From positions 40,304,711 through 40,368,710 of the forward strand of contig CM061245.1 in the NCBI GenBank assembly GCA_030848705.1: 64,000 nucleotides of DNA, in the 5' to 3' direction. Under the pieces are notes generated by a model. That model had not been told where the DNA came from. It saw only the letters and a list, made by a program, of their open reading frames with translations, and made no database searches. A program made the translations under genes and the position numbers. Source of the DNA: Heracleum sosnowskyi (taxonomy: Eukaryota > Streptophyta > Magnoliopsida > Apiales > Apiaceae). This document shows positions 12,137 through 22,982 of the stretch, one piece after another (within the stretch, counting starts at the first letter, position 1; every line of letters starts with the position of its first letter).

Positions 12137-12848
12137 GTATGCTAGTTAATTGTTGTAGCAGTAAATTTTCACTGTATTTAGATGCTCTATTCATTTGGAG
12201 TGAAAATTAGCTGAGATATGATTTATAAATATTTCAGTATTTTACTGCATATTTTTCAAATCATACTTTTCTGAGAAGTTATGAGCTTTTAAGACATCTC
12301 TACATAGGTGATCTTGAGAGTTCACGACTTAGTTCAAATCAAACAGACTTATATCGCAAACTGGTGAACTTATGAGACTTTGCGATGTAGTTCATTTCTT
12401 GAGTTTGCGACATGGTTCATTTCATGACTTCGCGACTTAGAATAAACTATATCGACAAGTCTCCATATTTAACAAAATCTTGATTTAAATTAATTTTATT
12501 TCAATTTTTGATTTAAGTCCGACAAAATGCTTGAAATTCCAAAAAGAGAGTTTTAGCCAAGGTATTTATACTATATCGCAAAGTCCCCCCAATCTCTCTA
12601 TCTTCAAGACTTTGCGACATAGTTCATTTTTGGACTCTGCGATATACTTTACAAGACTTCTCGATATAGGCTGTTTTGAGACTTCACGACATCAAAATAG
12701 TCTGTACAAATTCATAACTCCATATCACAGTGTCTCTATCATATAAATATTCTTTTCTAACCGTTCACAACTCTTCATCTTGTCTACTACTCTCAATTCT
12801 CAAACCTAAACTCAAATTATCTTCTATCTTCTTCACTCTCAATTTCAA
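12137..12848 (+). promoter_or_regulatory. Element A pol-ORF3 spacer with family-A motif cluster
   Basis: No reading frame of note. Between about 12310 and 12700 there are around ten variants of GACTTCGCGAT or its complement (for example GACTTTGCGATGTAG, GACTTCGCGACTTAG, TATATCGCAAAGTC). The same motif, mostly in the opposite orientation, fills the U3 part of this element's LTR (19740-20060). The cluster ends about 50 bp before a TATA box, which suggests upstream control sites for ORF3. Confidence 0.65.
12742..12749 (+). promoter_or_regulatory. Putative TATA box of element A ORF3
   Basis: TATAAATA, 107 bp before the ORF3 ATG at 12849, followed by a CT-rich, ATG-free leader that looks like a plant 5' UTR. 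Position matches the TATA box of ORF3 in element B. Confidence 0.5.
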
Positions 12849-15800
12849 ATGTCACCCAAATCTCAAACAACGTCATCCTCAAACCCTTTAACCATACCCA
12901 GAGAGACCAATCTTCTCACCATCCCCTCTGAGGCGGAGGCAAACCCAAGGTACAAGTGTTTTGTACGGTTCTTAAACACATCCTACCTTCGCCAAGCCTT
13001 AACCATGAACCCCACTCTGTACGTGGATGTGTTGGAAGGATTCTGGAGAACAACCTTGGTTTCAACACTGGCTAGGGAGGATGGGACTTCATTTCAAGAA
13101 ATCAACTGCACAATTGGGGGCAAACACTTGCAATTTGGCGAAAAGGAAATAAATGAAGCTTTGGGGTTCAAGGTTGAAGGTCATGATGCTGAAGCCACTG
13201 ATACTGAAATGGTGGCATTCCTGGACCTCATCAAGTATGCAGATGAGATAGACATGGCCAAGCTTAACAAGAAGCATGTCAGGAGGGAGTGGTCATTTCT
13301 GTTTGACGCACTCCAGAATGTGTTCTTATGCAGGAAGACATGATGGGACCACATCAGTCACATTGCTGTGAAGCTAGCCTACTCCTTAGCCTATAATCAG
13401 GAGATAAATGTAGGAGCAATTATACTCAAAGAATTGGCTCAAAGGCTAGGGAGGACGGTTCGTGGAAGAGGTAATGAAATCTTTTACCCTCGTTTTCTTC
13501 AGTGCATTTTAAATTATCTTGATGCTAATGTACATGAATTAGATGGTATAGATACAACTAAAATGGCTTATTCCAAATCCATGTCCAAAGTTCTATTTGG
13601 TTCATTGGATACAAGGAATCAAGTGGATGTGATACTAAGTGTGACCCAGCATATGCAGGACACATTTGCATCTTATCCACTTGATAAGCCCATATATCAT
13701 GAACTTTCTTGGAAAGGAAAGGCTAAGACTGAAGGAGCTTCAATGTCTAACCCAAGCCCTCATAACCCATCCATTGACCCCCCTGCAAACACTACTCTAG
13801 AAATTAGGGAGCCAAGTGCACCAATCTCCCAAAAGGTTGGTGTTACTAAGAAGAAGACTATAAGAAGAGAACCCTTGCTGTAGTTAATGAGACTGTAGAT
13901 TTAGGAAGTGAGGAACCTGAGTCACAGCTCACTAGACAAAAGAAGAAATCCAAATCAATAGCTACCACTGAATCTTCCCAACAGGATTTAGATGTGCAAC
14001 AAGGGGTACACCTATTACTGTCAATGTCCTCTCAACAGGGCATTGACATTGAAAAGAGTAGTCTCCCCACTACAATCTGTAATGAGTCTGCACAGAGTCA
14101 AGAACACACTCTTGACTCAAGTGGAAATAAGGGTGATGCTACACAGAGTGGAGAGCACATCAACATTGAAACTCCTCCTTTTTCTCAGGGGGAGTTGCCA
14201 AAATCTAGTCTACACTACACTTCTCTTCCAAAATGTACATCAAATATTTATTCTCAACAGAAAAGTCATTCTCATGACAATTCTGCACTTGATCAGTCAC
14301 AATCTCAATCTATGACTGAGCCCATTTCAAGTGACATGGTGCTTGACACTGTGCTCACCACCCAGGACCCTCATTTGGTTGGTCAGGAAATGCATGCTGG
14401 GGCATATTCTAATGACACCAACAAAAACACAGAGGATTCACCAGTCTTTACTGGAGACTCTGTGCCAACTTCTGCAATCCTTAGGGATCTGGACTTGCCT
14501 TCACAGGCACATGGAAATGATGTTGTCACACATCCCATTTCAATGGAGACAGCATCAGACTCCACAGTCATTCCAAGACTAGAGGAAACTCATACATCTA
14601 TCCCCCCTGAGGTGCCTAGCACCAGCTCTCACTTGGCCCAGGCCACTTTGACAGAATGGCTGAAGCCTGTGCAACATGACAGGCCTTCAGGATCATCATC
14701 TGTGCCATCACAATTGACGGAAGAAGACCTTCAAAATCTTCATGTGGCACAGATTGATGAGATCTCAAAAATAGCTCAACATCTCCTCACAGCCAATCTC
14801 CCAAACTCAGATTATGAAGCCATACTTCTGTGTCACAAGGAGGATGTTGAAGCTCAACAAGAAAAGATTGTAGATGAGGCCCAACAGGATGGGAATATTG
14901 ATGCCTAGTTGGATGCCAAGAGATCTGTCAAGCTACATGATGCACTAGCTTTTCTCAGGGAGGACTACTTAACTGCCTTGGGGTCTAATGCTAAAGGTCT
15001 CTCTCCTGCAAAAATCTATGATGCTGTGAATGAAGTATACAAGAGCCAGCTAAAGGCTATACATTTCCTTGGGAAAGGTCTCCAGTCAGAAATCTCCACA
15101 ATCAAGGAAGAGACAGATCATTCAATGGCACAGCTAAGGAACTGTTATCTCTCTGACTTTCTCAAGGTAAATGACATTCTTAAGGAGGTTCAGAAAACAG
15201 CTTCCAATGTCACAAAGATGGACTGGACCCTAGCCTTGGTCTCAGATAATATGAAGAAGCTTTCTACCAAGCTAGATAACCAGGTGCAGGCCAATATCAA
15301 CTCCAACTCAATGCTCACTGTGCTGTGGAAGAATCAGTATGGGAACAAGCTTGTTGATGAAGTTCCTATTTCTGACATCTCCAAATTTGACTTCTCAAGA
15401 ATCAAGGACCAATCCCTTAACTCTTTCAAATCTCAACAACTCTTCTCAAAAGTGGATAGCTTGGAAAGGGAGGTAGCTGATCTTAAAGCTGAAAACAAAG
15501 TGCTCTCTCAATCCTTGGAACAGCTCAATGCCAAGTTGGATGACCAAAGCAATGCCACATCTAATATATTGCTAGTCCAACAGCAAATGATGACAACCCT
15601 ACTCAGAAGCATGAACCTTCCTGTTCCTGGAGAAGCTCAAGACATCTTGTCTGATTCCAAGCCTAAGGGGGAGAAAGGAAAGGAGGTCATTGTGGAAAAG
15701 AGAGGGGGAGTACCAGCCAAGCAACAAAAGCATAAGGGCAAACTCACTGAAGAAACTATAAAGCCAATCACTCTTCCCTCTGTGGATGTCATCAATAATC

Positions 15801-18800
15801 AAGGCCAAAGAAGCACATTTACAACTACCTACTATCCCTCTGAAGGAATATAAGGATGAGCGGAAGCATGAAATAACATTTTATTTCGTAAAATCCATAT
15901 ATCGCACATATAGAAAACTGTAAAATGATGTGGAATCAAAATCTTACCTTGAAAAATCGAAGCTTTGAATCGAGATGATCGTTAGCAGTAGCTTCTCAGA
16001 GTGTGAAGCCCTCTACCGGTATCCACCAAGAATAATTCTTCGATGAAGCTTTTTATAAAACTTGAAGCTTTATAAAATGGAGGTTTTCCTTTTTCTTTTG
16101 AGAGAGAGAGAGAGAGATGAAGAAGAAAGGAGGCAACTATGTTTTTCACAAAAACAAAAGTGTGTCTAACTCTTCTCATCTCATCCTTTATATAGGGCTC
16201 AAGTAGGGTTAGTATATTTAATATATCAATATATATTAATATATAAATCCCTCACTTTCTCTTATAAAATGTTTAAATAATAATTAAAACTATTTTAATC
16301 ATTATTATTATTCTCTCTCAAAATACCTTCATCAATAAATTAATCTTTTTATGGTGTGACCCTGTAGGTTCAATATTAAGCCGGTAGTAGAAATAAATAA
16401 TAATAAACTTTTTATTTATTTATATGAATTCTAAAATTCATTAAATATAATTAACTGATTAATTATATTTATTCTACATCGTGAGTGATGCTTCTCAACA
16501 TATCGCGACTATCCGGATAATATGAATTCACTGCTTAGAATACCAAGAACCTGTCAGTGACTAGTTACAGTACAATCAATTCCTTCTACCCTACAATATC
16601 CCGATTAAATACAAGGCACGGGACTCGTGTCAAGCCTATCAGATTTAATCATATGATTTCTTATTCATAATGCAAAGTTCATATTAATGCAAATTAGAAA
16701 CTCCTTTCTAATTTCATTCACTCTGGCCAGAGATTCCAGAACTCGCATACTAAGAATAACATAGGATATTCACTTCCTATACTGGAAGGGGTAGATCCTC
16801 TATTGACGTTAACTATCTCCATACACAAATCTCTATGCCCAGAATAGACCTAATGGATGTCCTTGAGACTAAGGACTAAACCAAAGCATAGTTCATTATA
16901 TACAAGATAACTCTAACGATCTCAAGTCTAAGGACACTTGTACAACTATCACTCAGTGAATAACTATTGACACGTGAGTAAACTCCATTAGCTATTCCAC
17001 TTATCGAGTCATGTTCAGTGAACTTATTCCCTAACAAGCACCTACATACTAGCTATAGTGTCACCACACAAATGCCTATGAGAACAGACATCCTCCTGAC
17101 GGGAGCAAGCATAGTATGTACCAATCTTTGCGGATTCACTAACTTCCGATTAGTTATCCTATGATCAGGAACTGTTTAAGTCTAGAGTTATCATCTTCTA
17201 GATCTCACTATTACAATCTCATTATAATTCTAGAAGCTTTACTCTAAACTATGGAACATCTTATTTAAAAACACTTTAAATAGATAAAGCCCGTAATAAA
17301 AAACAAAACAAGTCTTTTATTTATATTAATGAAATCAAATAAGAGTACAAGAAAGCTCTCCTAAACCATCATACATGATTGGATTTTAGGACAAACTCTT
17401 TCACCCTCTACAATGCTAAAGGACATCTCAGCTCCTCAAACAACTACAAGTACCAAACCAATCAAAGCAAATATTGTCACTGAGGCCAAGCTACAAGAAG
17501 TTGCCAATTCTCACATCTATCATGATGAGGCCTTTCTGGAGTTTCTGAAAGCCCTCTACATCAGTGTTCAAGGAGATGCTCAGCTCTACAGAGAAAAGCT
17601 AAAAGAAAATATCAAGTACTTTACTGTGGCAGTCAGGAAAATCAAGGAGGTTCATCTAAGAGAAGTTATCATGGTATCCAAGGATAATTGCTTGTGGCAT
17701 TTATCCTTTCAAACTCTAGAGAAACTGAGGTTTACTGAGTTGACCACAATTCTGGAGTTGATTGAGAAACATGGGGAGAACAACATGAGGCTGCATGATG
17801 ATTTAAAGATAGACCAATTTCAAAGATTGCCTGAAGTTATCTCTAACCCAAGGACAATAATCTTTCAAAGTCTAACTCAAGCCAACAGTATTGATCAACT
17901 GGTGATTCCTGCAAATTTGACAATGAAGAACAACGGCAAAATAAATCAAGTGTTGCAGATGCTAAGAGCCAAGAGAGGAGTTAGAACAACAGAAGAGCTA
18001 GAGATAATCCAAATTCTCCAATCTTTCTTGATTCATGGAACTATTCCTGAGTCACTCAAAGAAAGAAGAAAGAAGAAAGATGAGGAGGAGGATGATGAGG
18101 AGAAGACCTACAGAAGGAGAAATCAATCAAGGAGCAATAAGGATGGAGGAAGTGAAAGCAGCAAAAGCAAAACATCAAAGAAATCTAAAGATGCTGAAAG
18201 TGACAACAAAGATCCCAAGAAGAAGAAAGAGGCTGAGAAGACAAGGAGTGGAAATCAGCAAGTCAAGGACATTGCTAACAGTACCTTAACCACAACACAA
18301 GACTATAAGTCTAGGGTGGGTACTGTTAGTAATGATCCTCCAAAATCATTATCCAAGACTTATGAACCTGATTTGCCACAAAAGAAAATTGAAGCCACAA
18401 AAGAAAAATCAAGAAGACACTTCCACAATGTCACAGCTAGTGGAGTGTTACAGTGGATGAAAGGAAAAAGGGATGAAGCTACTTCCAAATGATGTGGCAC
18501 TGAAGACTAAATCTCCTTGTTCCAGAAAACTACCTCAAGTGAAGCATATGAAGATCAAGAGTGTAGCCAAAAGAACAAGGATAACAAAGAAGAATGGGGT
18601 AATCACTAATGTAGTAGGGATCAAAGTACTTCCTCTGGATGAAGACTATGATGAAGATGCCCAAGCATTTCTGAGAGCTCAAAGAATATTTGAAGTCAAG
18701 GTGAAGACAGATCATCTAGAGATCAAATACACTGATGGAAGAGAAAGAGAAATGAAGCAAGCAGGCTAGCAATACTTCTCACAATATGAGCTTGAAAGAA

Positions 18801-19270
18801 TAAATGCTTTACTGAATTTTGAAGAAAAGGAGGAGAGATTGTGGAAGATAGAGGTTGCCAGATTCTTGAAGATGCACTCTGATTACAAGGAGAACTTAAG
18901 GAAGCTAAATGAAGAGAAGAATATTCAGAAAGAGAAGGAGATGGCTGAGATGGAAGAGAGGGCTAAAGAGCTAAGGCAGAAAGGGCTATGCAAGGTAAAA
19001 CAAAATCCTTATGTTGTGGAATATAAAAATAAAACTGGAGGGAAAAGCAAGATAAGGATGGAGTTTTTAGATTCTTATGTGGAAAGTGCTCTTAAAGCTG
19101 CAATTGAAGATCTAGAAGGCTCACCTCTCATTGAAGAACTGATTGCTAGAGATGAACTTCAAGCAGCCATTGTGGACATGAAGAGAAAGGAAGAAGTGAG
19201 AAAGAAGAAAGTTTATGATGATTATCTTGAGAAACAAAAGGAAACTGAAGCTGTTGAGCAACAAAGATAA
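12849..19270 (+). pseudogene. Element A ORF3 (env-position ORF of SIRE elements), broken
   Basis: About 1600 codons once the inserted solo LTR (15841-17403) is set aside. The N-terminal part (MSPKSQTT start, 12849) aligns in layout with ORF3 of B and C: a W-rich block, then YPRFLQCILN about 200 residues in. The middle is Ser/Pro/Thr-rich (13740-14700), followed by coiled-coil-like heptads (about 15100-15600). The C-terminal part is helical and very Lys/Glu-rich (17413-19270). Breaks: TGA at 13341, frameshift near 13870, TAG at 14906, the solo LTR, a frameshift near 18480 and TAG at 18767. No signal peptide or transmembrane run is visible, so an envelope role is not supported. Function unknown. 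Confidence 0.8.
15841..17403 (-). mobile_element. Solo LTR inserted in element A ORF3
   Basis: A 1563 bp block with TG...CA ends (TGAAGGAATATAAGG ... AACTCTTTCA) flanked by a perfect 5 bp duplication CCCTC (15836-15840 and 17404-17408). There is no primer site, polypurine tract or coding sequence, so it is an LTR left after recombination between two LTRs. On the minus strand it starts TGAAAGAGTTTGTCC and ends with a TCCGCTCATCC...TTCA tail, which looks like the true LTR direction of a different copia family. Removing it restores the continuity of the flanking ORF3 sequence. Confidence 0.8.
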
Positions 19271-19410
19271 TCTGTAAGCTTTCAACTTCATTATGTAATC
19301 AAATCTCTGTTCATTATGTTCATATATTGTTCTCTTTGTTATTTAATTCCTTTTATGTAAGTTAGGCTTGTTATCATACATGAAATTGTGCCTAAGTTTC
19401 TTACTCACAA

Positions 19411-19422
19411 TTTGGGGGAGAT
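19411..19422 (+). other. Element A polypurine tract
   Basis: TTTGGGGGAGAT directly before the 3' LTR. The same GGGGGAGAT tract precedes the 3' LTRs of B and C. Confidence 0.85.
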
Positions 19423-20666
19423 TGTTAGGCTCAAGGCATGTCTGATTACCACTATTAACAAGCCTAATCATTGTGACTATGTCACTCTACATGACCTAGT
19501 GAATTCTTTCACTGGGATATAGTATAGGTCTCCATTGTACTTGTCTTGTTTTCATGTACTTAGCTTTATCTTGTATGCTCAAAGTTATAATGAGCTTAGT
19601 AAGCTTCTTGCAATCTAGAATGTACATAGGCCATGTAATAATTATCCTGGTAGAAGTTCAGAAATGTTCATGCAGCAGGATGGAGATGAACAAGGCCCTG
19701 AAGAAATAAGTTGCAGAAGTTTTCCTAAGTCCCTATACCGTGAAGTCAAAATGAAGCTATTTCGTGAAGTCCAAATATATCTATGTCGTTAAGTACTAAG
19801 ATCGCATAGTCCTAAATGAACTATGTCGTGAAGTCTTCATTTCTCATATCGTGAAGTGTTGATACCGCAAAGTCAAGATGTACTGGATCGTGAAGTCCTC
19901 AAAAGGCTTAGATCGCAAAGTCCTCAAAAGGCTTAGATCGCGAAGTCCTCAAAAGGCTTAGATCGCGAAGTCCTCAAAAGGCTTAGATCGCGAAGTCCTC
20001 AAAAGGGCTAGATCGCGAAGTCCTCGCGAAGTCTTCAATGGATAGATCGTGAAGTCAGGGAAATGTTGGAGTTCACGATATCAACACTTAGCCGTTTATA
20101 ACAAGACAAATCAAGGTACATAACCAAAATTCAAAGGAGACAAATACTGAAGCATTTGTTCTGGCAAGGTGGTCCAAAGAACATATGGCAAATCTACAGC
20201 TAAACTTGGAGAGAAAGACAAGAGACAAGCAGCTACAGAAACGGGAAGAACATATGACACAGTGAACTTCTTATGGCAGGACAAGTTGGACTTTCAGCTA
20301 GGGGTAACTGTGTAAATAGGTGTGTGCACTAGTTTGTATATGTCTATATATATTGTGCACACCCTACTGTAAGCTAAAAGAGAGATACACATAGTTTTAT
20401 CTTAAGCACTCTTTCTCTGTAAGAAAACAAGATACAAACTATTTTTGTTTAGAAGCCAGAAATTCATCTGTGAAATTCTGGAAAGCTGTAGTATTTAATT
20501 TGCTTAATACAAAGTAAATTAAAGTGATTGTGTGTGTTGTTTATTTTCATTCCGCATTTTAAAAAACATAATCTCATACAGCTTATTTAGTTTCAAGAAT
20601 CGAAAAATATCAAAACTATCCATTCACCCCCCCTGTCTAGTTTCTAAGTGGTATTCATCTCTAACA
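19423..20666 (+). repeat. Element A 3' LTR (1244 bp)
   Basis: Begins TGTTAGGCTCAAGG after the polypurine tract and ends CATCTCTAACA, matching the end of the 5' LTR at 7396. The U3 part carries a dense array of the family-A motif ATCGYGAAGTC (19740-20060). A TATATATATTG stretch near 20344 is the likely core promoter. The flank after 20666 is ATTTA, a candidate target duplication whose partner is out of the window. Confidence 0.92.
19886..20035 (+). repeat. 25-bp tandem repeats carrying ATCGCGAAGTC in the A LTR
   Basis: Six units starting at 19886, 19911, 19936, 19961, 19986 and 20011, each GATCGCGAAGTCC followed by TCAAAAGGCTTA (the last unit is shortened). The core TCGCGA is palindromic. Looser copies extend the cluster to 19738-20060. 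Confidence 0.9.
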
Positions 20667-20901
20667 ATTTATATTACTTATTTTTCAAAGCTACATTTCT
20701 GTTCAAGATGTTATTCCCGTTGAAATATTTTAAAAAAAAATTATCATCAAAATATAAACAAATGCTTACAATAACATCATACATACATTATTAATTTTTA
20801 AAAATTTATTTTCTACTATAAAATCATATAATCAAAATACAGATAGTAAGATAAAAAATTCTAAAATTCATCCGTGCATCATCGCACGGGTTATAGGCTA
20901 G
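20667..20901 (+). mobile_element. Helitron-type 3' terminus
   Basis: The AT-rich stretch ends with the hairpin CCGTGC-atcatc-GCACGG and then GTTATAGGCTAG followed by T. A short GC hairpin about 10 bases before a CTRR end (here CTAG) next to a T is the hallmark of plant Helitron 3' ends. The 5' TC end and any RepHel gene are not visible. Element A seems to lie inside or beside it. Boundary on the left is simply the end of A. Confidence 0.55.
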
Positions 20902-21675
20902 TATTATTAAAGACATAACATTAAAAGTTTTGGTCGGTCGATCGGTCGGTATTTGAGTCGGGCCTATCTATAATTTGGGTCGGGCCTATATATAACCAAT
21001 TTATTTATAACCAATTGCTTTTTTCAGCTAAAATACATTACCTATTTTATCTATTTTTCTAACTAAACCAACTCATCTTATAAAAATAGAATAGGTAATA
21101 TATATATATATATAAATATATGGTAATATTATTACATATTTATAACTGATTAACTTTTTCAGCTAAAACACAATATATGTTTTACATTTTCTAACTAAAA
21201 CAACTCATGTTCTAAACCAAAATTTTCAATGTTTCAGCTTTAATAATATATTATAGATAGGTAGGTAGGTAGATAGATGTTAAAATATGTAAACTTTTTT
21301 AAATAATTAAACGCATTAAAATAAGTTTTAAAATAAATAAGTAAGAATTGCCTATGATATTTTTCGAAAAATAGAGATTTTAGTAAGGATAATTGGAAAA
21401 GGTAACATGTTTTAGTTGAAAATATATTGCCAAAGAAAGGGTTCCCGTGATATTGTTGAAAAATGAGATATTTTAGTAAGGATAATAGTTCAAAAGATAT
21501 TGCCCGTGATATTATTGAAAAATGAGTGAATTTTGTTAGAAAAAAAATAGAAAAATGTATTTTAACTATAAAAGATAATTAGCTAGTTACTATTTTTATA
21601 TTATTAAATTATTTTTTAATTAAAATAAAGGACCGAAAACCAAAAATTTCAATGTTTCGGCTTTAATAATATAGT
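20902..21675. repeat. AT-rich block bounded by diverged inverted repeats
   Basis: The left edge (TATTATTAAAGACATAACAT) recurs inverted as ATGTTTCAGCTTTAATAATA near 21229-21250 and again as ATGTTTCGGCTTTAATAATA near 21650-21669, at roughly 80 percent identity. This could be a small non-autonomous DNA element or a second Helitron edge. Inside are (GGTC)n/(TCGG)n and (GGTA)n-like simple repeats and two or three degenerate copies of a GATATTnTTGAAAAATGAG block (21356-21530). No gene. Confidence 0.4.
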
Positions 21676-22053
21676 ATATATTTAGATTGTATTGTACTTA
21701 ATCACAAAGAAGTTTGTGCGACATAAGTCTCAATGAATTTGATTTATTTAAAAAAAATTAAATAAATTGACTTATTAATATTTTTAGATTTAAATCGATT
21801 AACAGAGATGTATTCGATCATTAATCTGAAATTATTTTCTGAAGTTTGAAAATCCAAGTTTATTCAATTTAGATTTTAAACAACTTATTGAAATTTGTAG
21901 ATATTTAATTAGGATTTTAAAAATCTTTTTCAAATCTTGTAATATTCAATCAATATTTTAAAATCTGATGATATTTAATTGAGATTTAAAATAATTTTTT
22001 AAAATTTCATTGTATTCAAAAGTATTGGGATTCACCAACCCTCTTTTCTCCCA
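21676..22053. other. AT-rich upstream region of the SKP1-like gene
   Basis: No reading frame or repeat of note beyond AT-rich DNA with several ATTTAATTGAGATTT-like variants (21900-22000). It is the likely distal promoter of the SKP1-like gene. Confidence 0.4.
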
Positions 22054-22060
22054 TATATAA
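22054..22060 (+). promoter_or_regulatory. TATA box of the SKP1-like gene
   Basis: TATATAA, 105 bp before the start codon, followed by a short leader with the pyrimidine/A-rich CCAACCAACCAACC run just before the ATG. Confidence 0.6.
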
Positions 22061-22158
22061 AGCCCATAGCCCCAACACAAGTCCTCACACCATCTAACAA
22101 GCTAGTGTTTATTCTACATTACATACATATTTTCATATTCTCAACCAACCAACCAACC

Positions 22159-22617
22159 ATGTCTTTAAAATCAAAGATGATCATGCTGAGGAGTTCCGAT
22201 GGCGAGACATTCGAGGTCGAAAAAGCAGTTGTTGTTGAGTCTCGGACAATCAAACACATGATTGAAGATGACTGTGCAGACACAGCTATTCCTCTTCCCA
22301 ATGTAACCGGTAGTATCTTGTCTAAGGTTATTGAGTATTGTAAGAAACATGCTGAGTCTCCAAAAGCTGATAATGAAGTACTTAAGAGCTTTGATGCGGA
22401 GTTTATTAAGGTTGATCAACAAGTTCTCTTTGATCTTATTATGGCTGCAAATTATCTCAACATCAAGAGCCTTCTCGACTTGACCTGTCAAACAGTTGCG
22501 AATATGATCAAAGGAAAGACACCCAAGGAGATCAGGAACACTTTCAATATCAAGAATGACTTCATCGCGGAGGAAGAGGAGCAAATTCGTGAGGATAATG
22601 CTTGGGCCTTCGAATGA
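22159..22617 (+). CDS. SKP1: SKP1-like protein (SCF ubiquitin ligase adaptor), intact, intronless
   Basis: 152 residues, the normal length for plant SKP1/ASK proteins. SKP1 links the cullin CUL1 to F-box proteins in SCF E3 ubiquitin ligases, in nucleus and cytosol. Residues 1-65 form the BTB/POZ-like N-terminal part (KMIMLRSSDGETFEVEKAVV, then IEYCKKHAE). Residues about 75-152 are the C-terminal F-box-binding part, with FDLIMAANYLNIKSLLDLTC, then KTPKEIRNTFNIKNDF, and the family end AWAFE. The frame extends 18 codons upstream, but the ATG at 22159 gives the family N-terminus and sits in a typical leader. No intron is needed. It is the only clear host gene in the window, and which ASK orthologue it is cannot be told from here. 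Confidence 0.93.
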   Translation: MSLKSKMIMLRSSDGETFEVEKAVVVESRTIKHMIEDDCADTAIPLPNVTGSILSKVIEYCKKHAESPKADNEVLKSFDAEFIKVDQQVLFDLIMAANYLNIKSLLDLTCQTVANMIKGKTPKEIRNTFNIKNDFIAEEEEQIREDNAWAFE

Positions 22618-22982
22618 ACCTACCTAAAAAGACTACTGAAGCGATTTAGATAAGGATTTATCTTATTATCTTATAATAGCATATTATGTATTTTAGAATT
22701 TGGTTTTTAGTCTGGCTAGCTAAGACATATTTTTGTGTTTCTGCTATGACAATAGTATTGTTCTTTTGTTATAAGAATTTTGTTTGTATTTTTGCTACAA
22801 CAATTTTGTTTGCGGTTTTGCTGACGATAATTTTATTTTTCTGTTGTAACAACTTTTGAATATCATGTTAGAAATGAAAAAAAACAACAATATCAATGAA
22901 ACAGGAACATATGATTTATATTACGTAAAGTACATCAATATCAATGAAAAGCCAAAAGACTACAACATACGTTGATGTGACA
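22618..22982 (+). other. 3' flank of the SKP1-like gene
   Basis: No coding sequence. T-rich DNA with repeated TTTTGCTACAACAATTTTGTTTG-like variants (22730-22860) that could hold the polyadenylation region. It ends with the TGACA that was duplicated when element B inserted, so the ancestral flank continues at 36046. Confidence 0.45.
22978..22982 (+). repeat. Element B target-site duplication, left
   Basis: TGACA, repeated at 36041-36045. Confidence 0.95.

Larger units (their letters stand above)
6989..20666 (+). mobile_element. Element A: degenerate SIRE-lineage Ty1/copia retrotransposon
   Basis: Order: 3' third of a 5' LTR (6989-7396), primer site, gag, pol, motif-rich spacer, large third ORF, polypurine tract, full 3' LTR (19423-20666). 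The protease-integrase-reverse transcriptase-RNase H order makes it copia. The long gag with extension and the extra ORF after pol place it in the Sirevirus/SIRE lineage. Every coding region carries stops or frameshifts, about 1.06 kb of pol is deleted relative to C, and a solo LTR sits in ORF3. Its upstream target duplication is out of the window because D and the LARD-like element split the 5' LTR. Confidence 0.92.

Noticed and set aside
19886..20035. CRISPR-like regular 25-bp repeats
   Set aside because: Units are contiguous without unique spacers, in a plant retrotransposon LTR. This is a tandem array, not a CRISPR.
22171..22584. 137-codon frame antisense to the SKP1-like gene
   Set aside because: Shadow of the conserved SKP1 reading frame, with no domain of its own.
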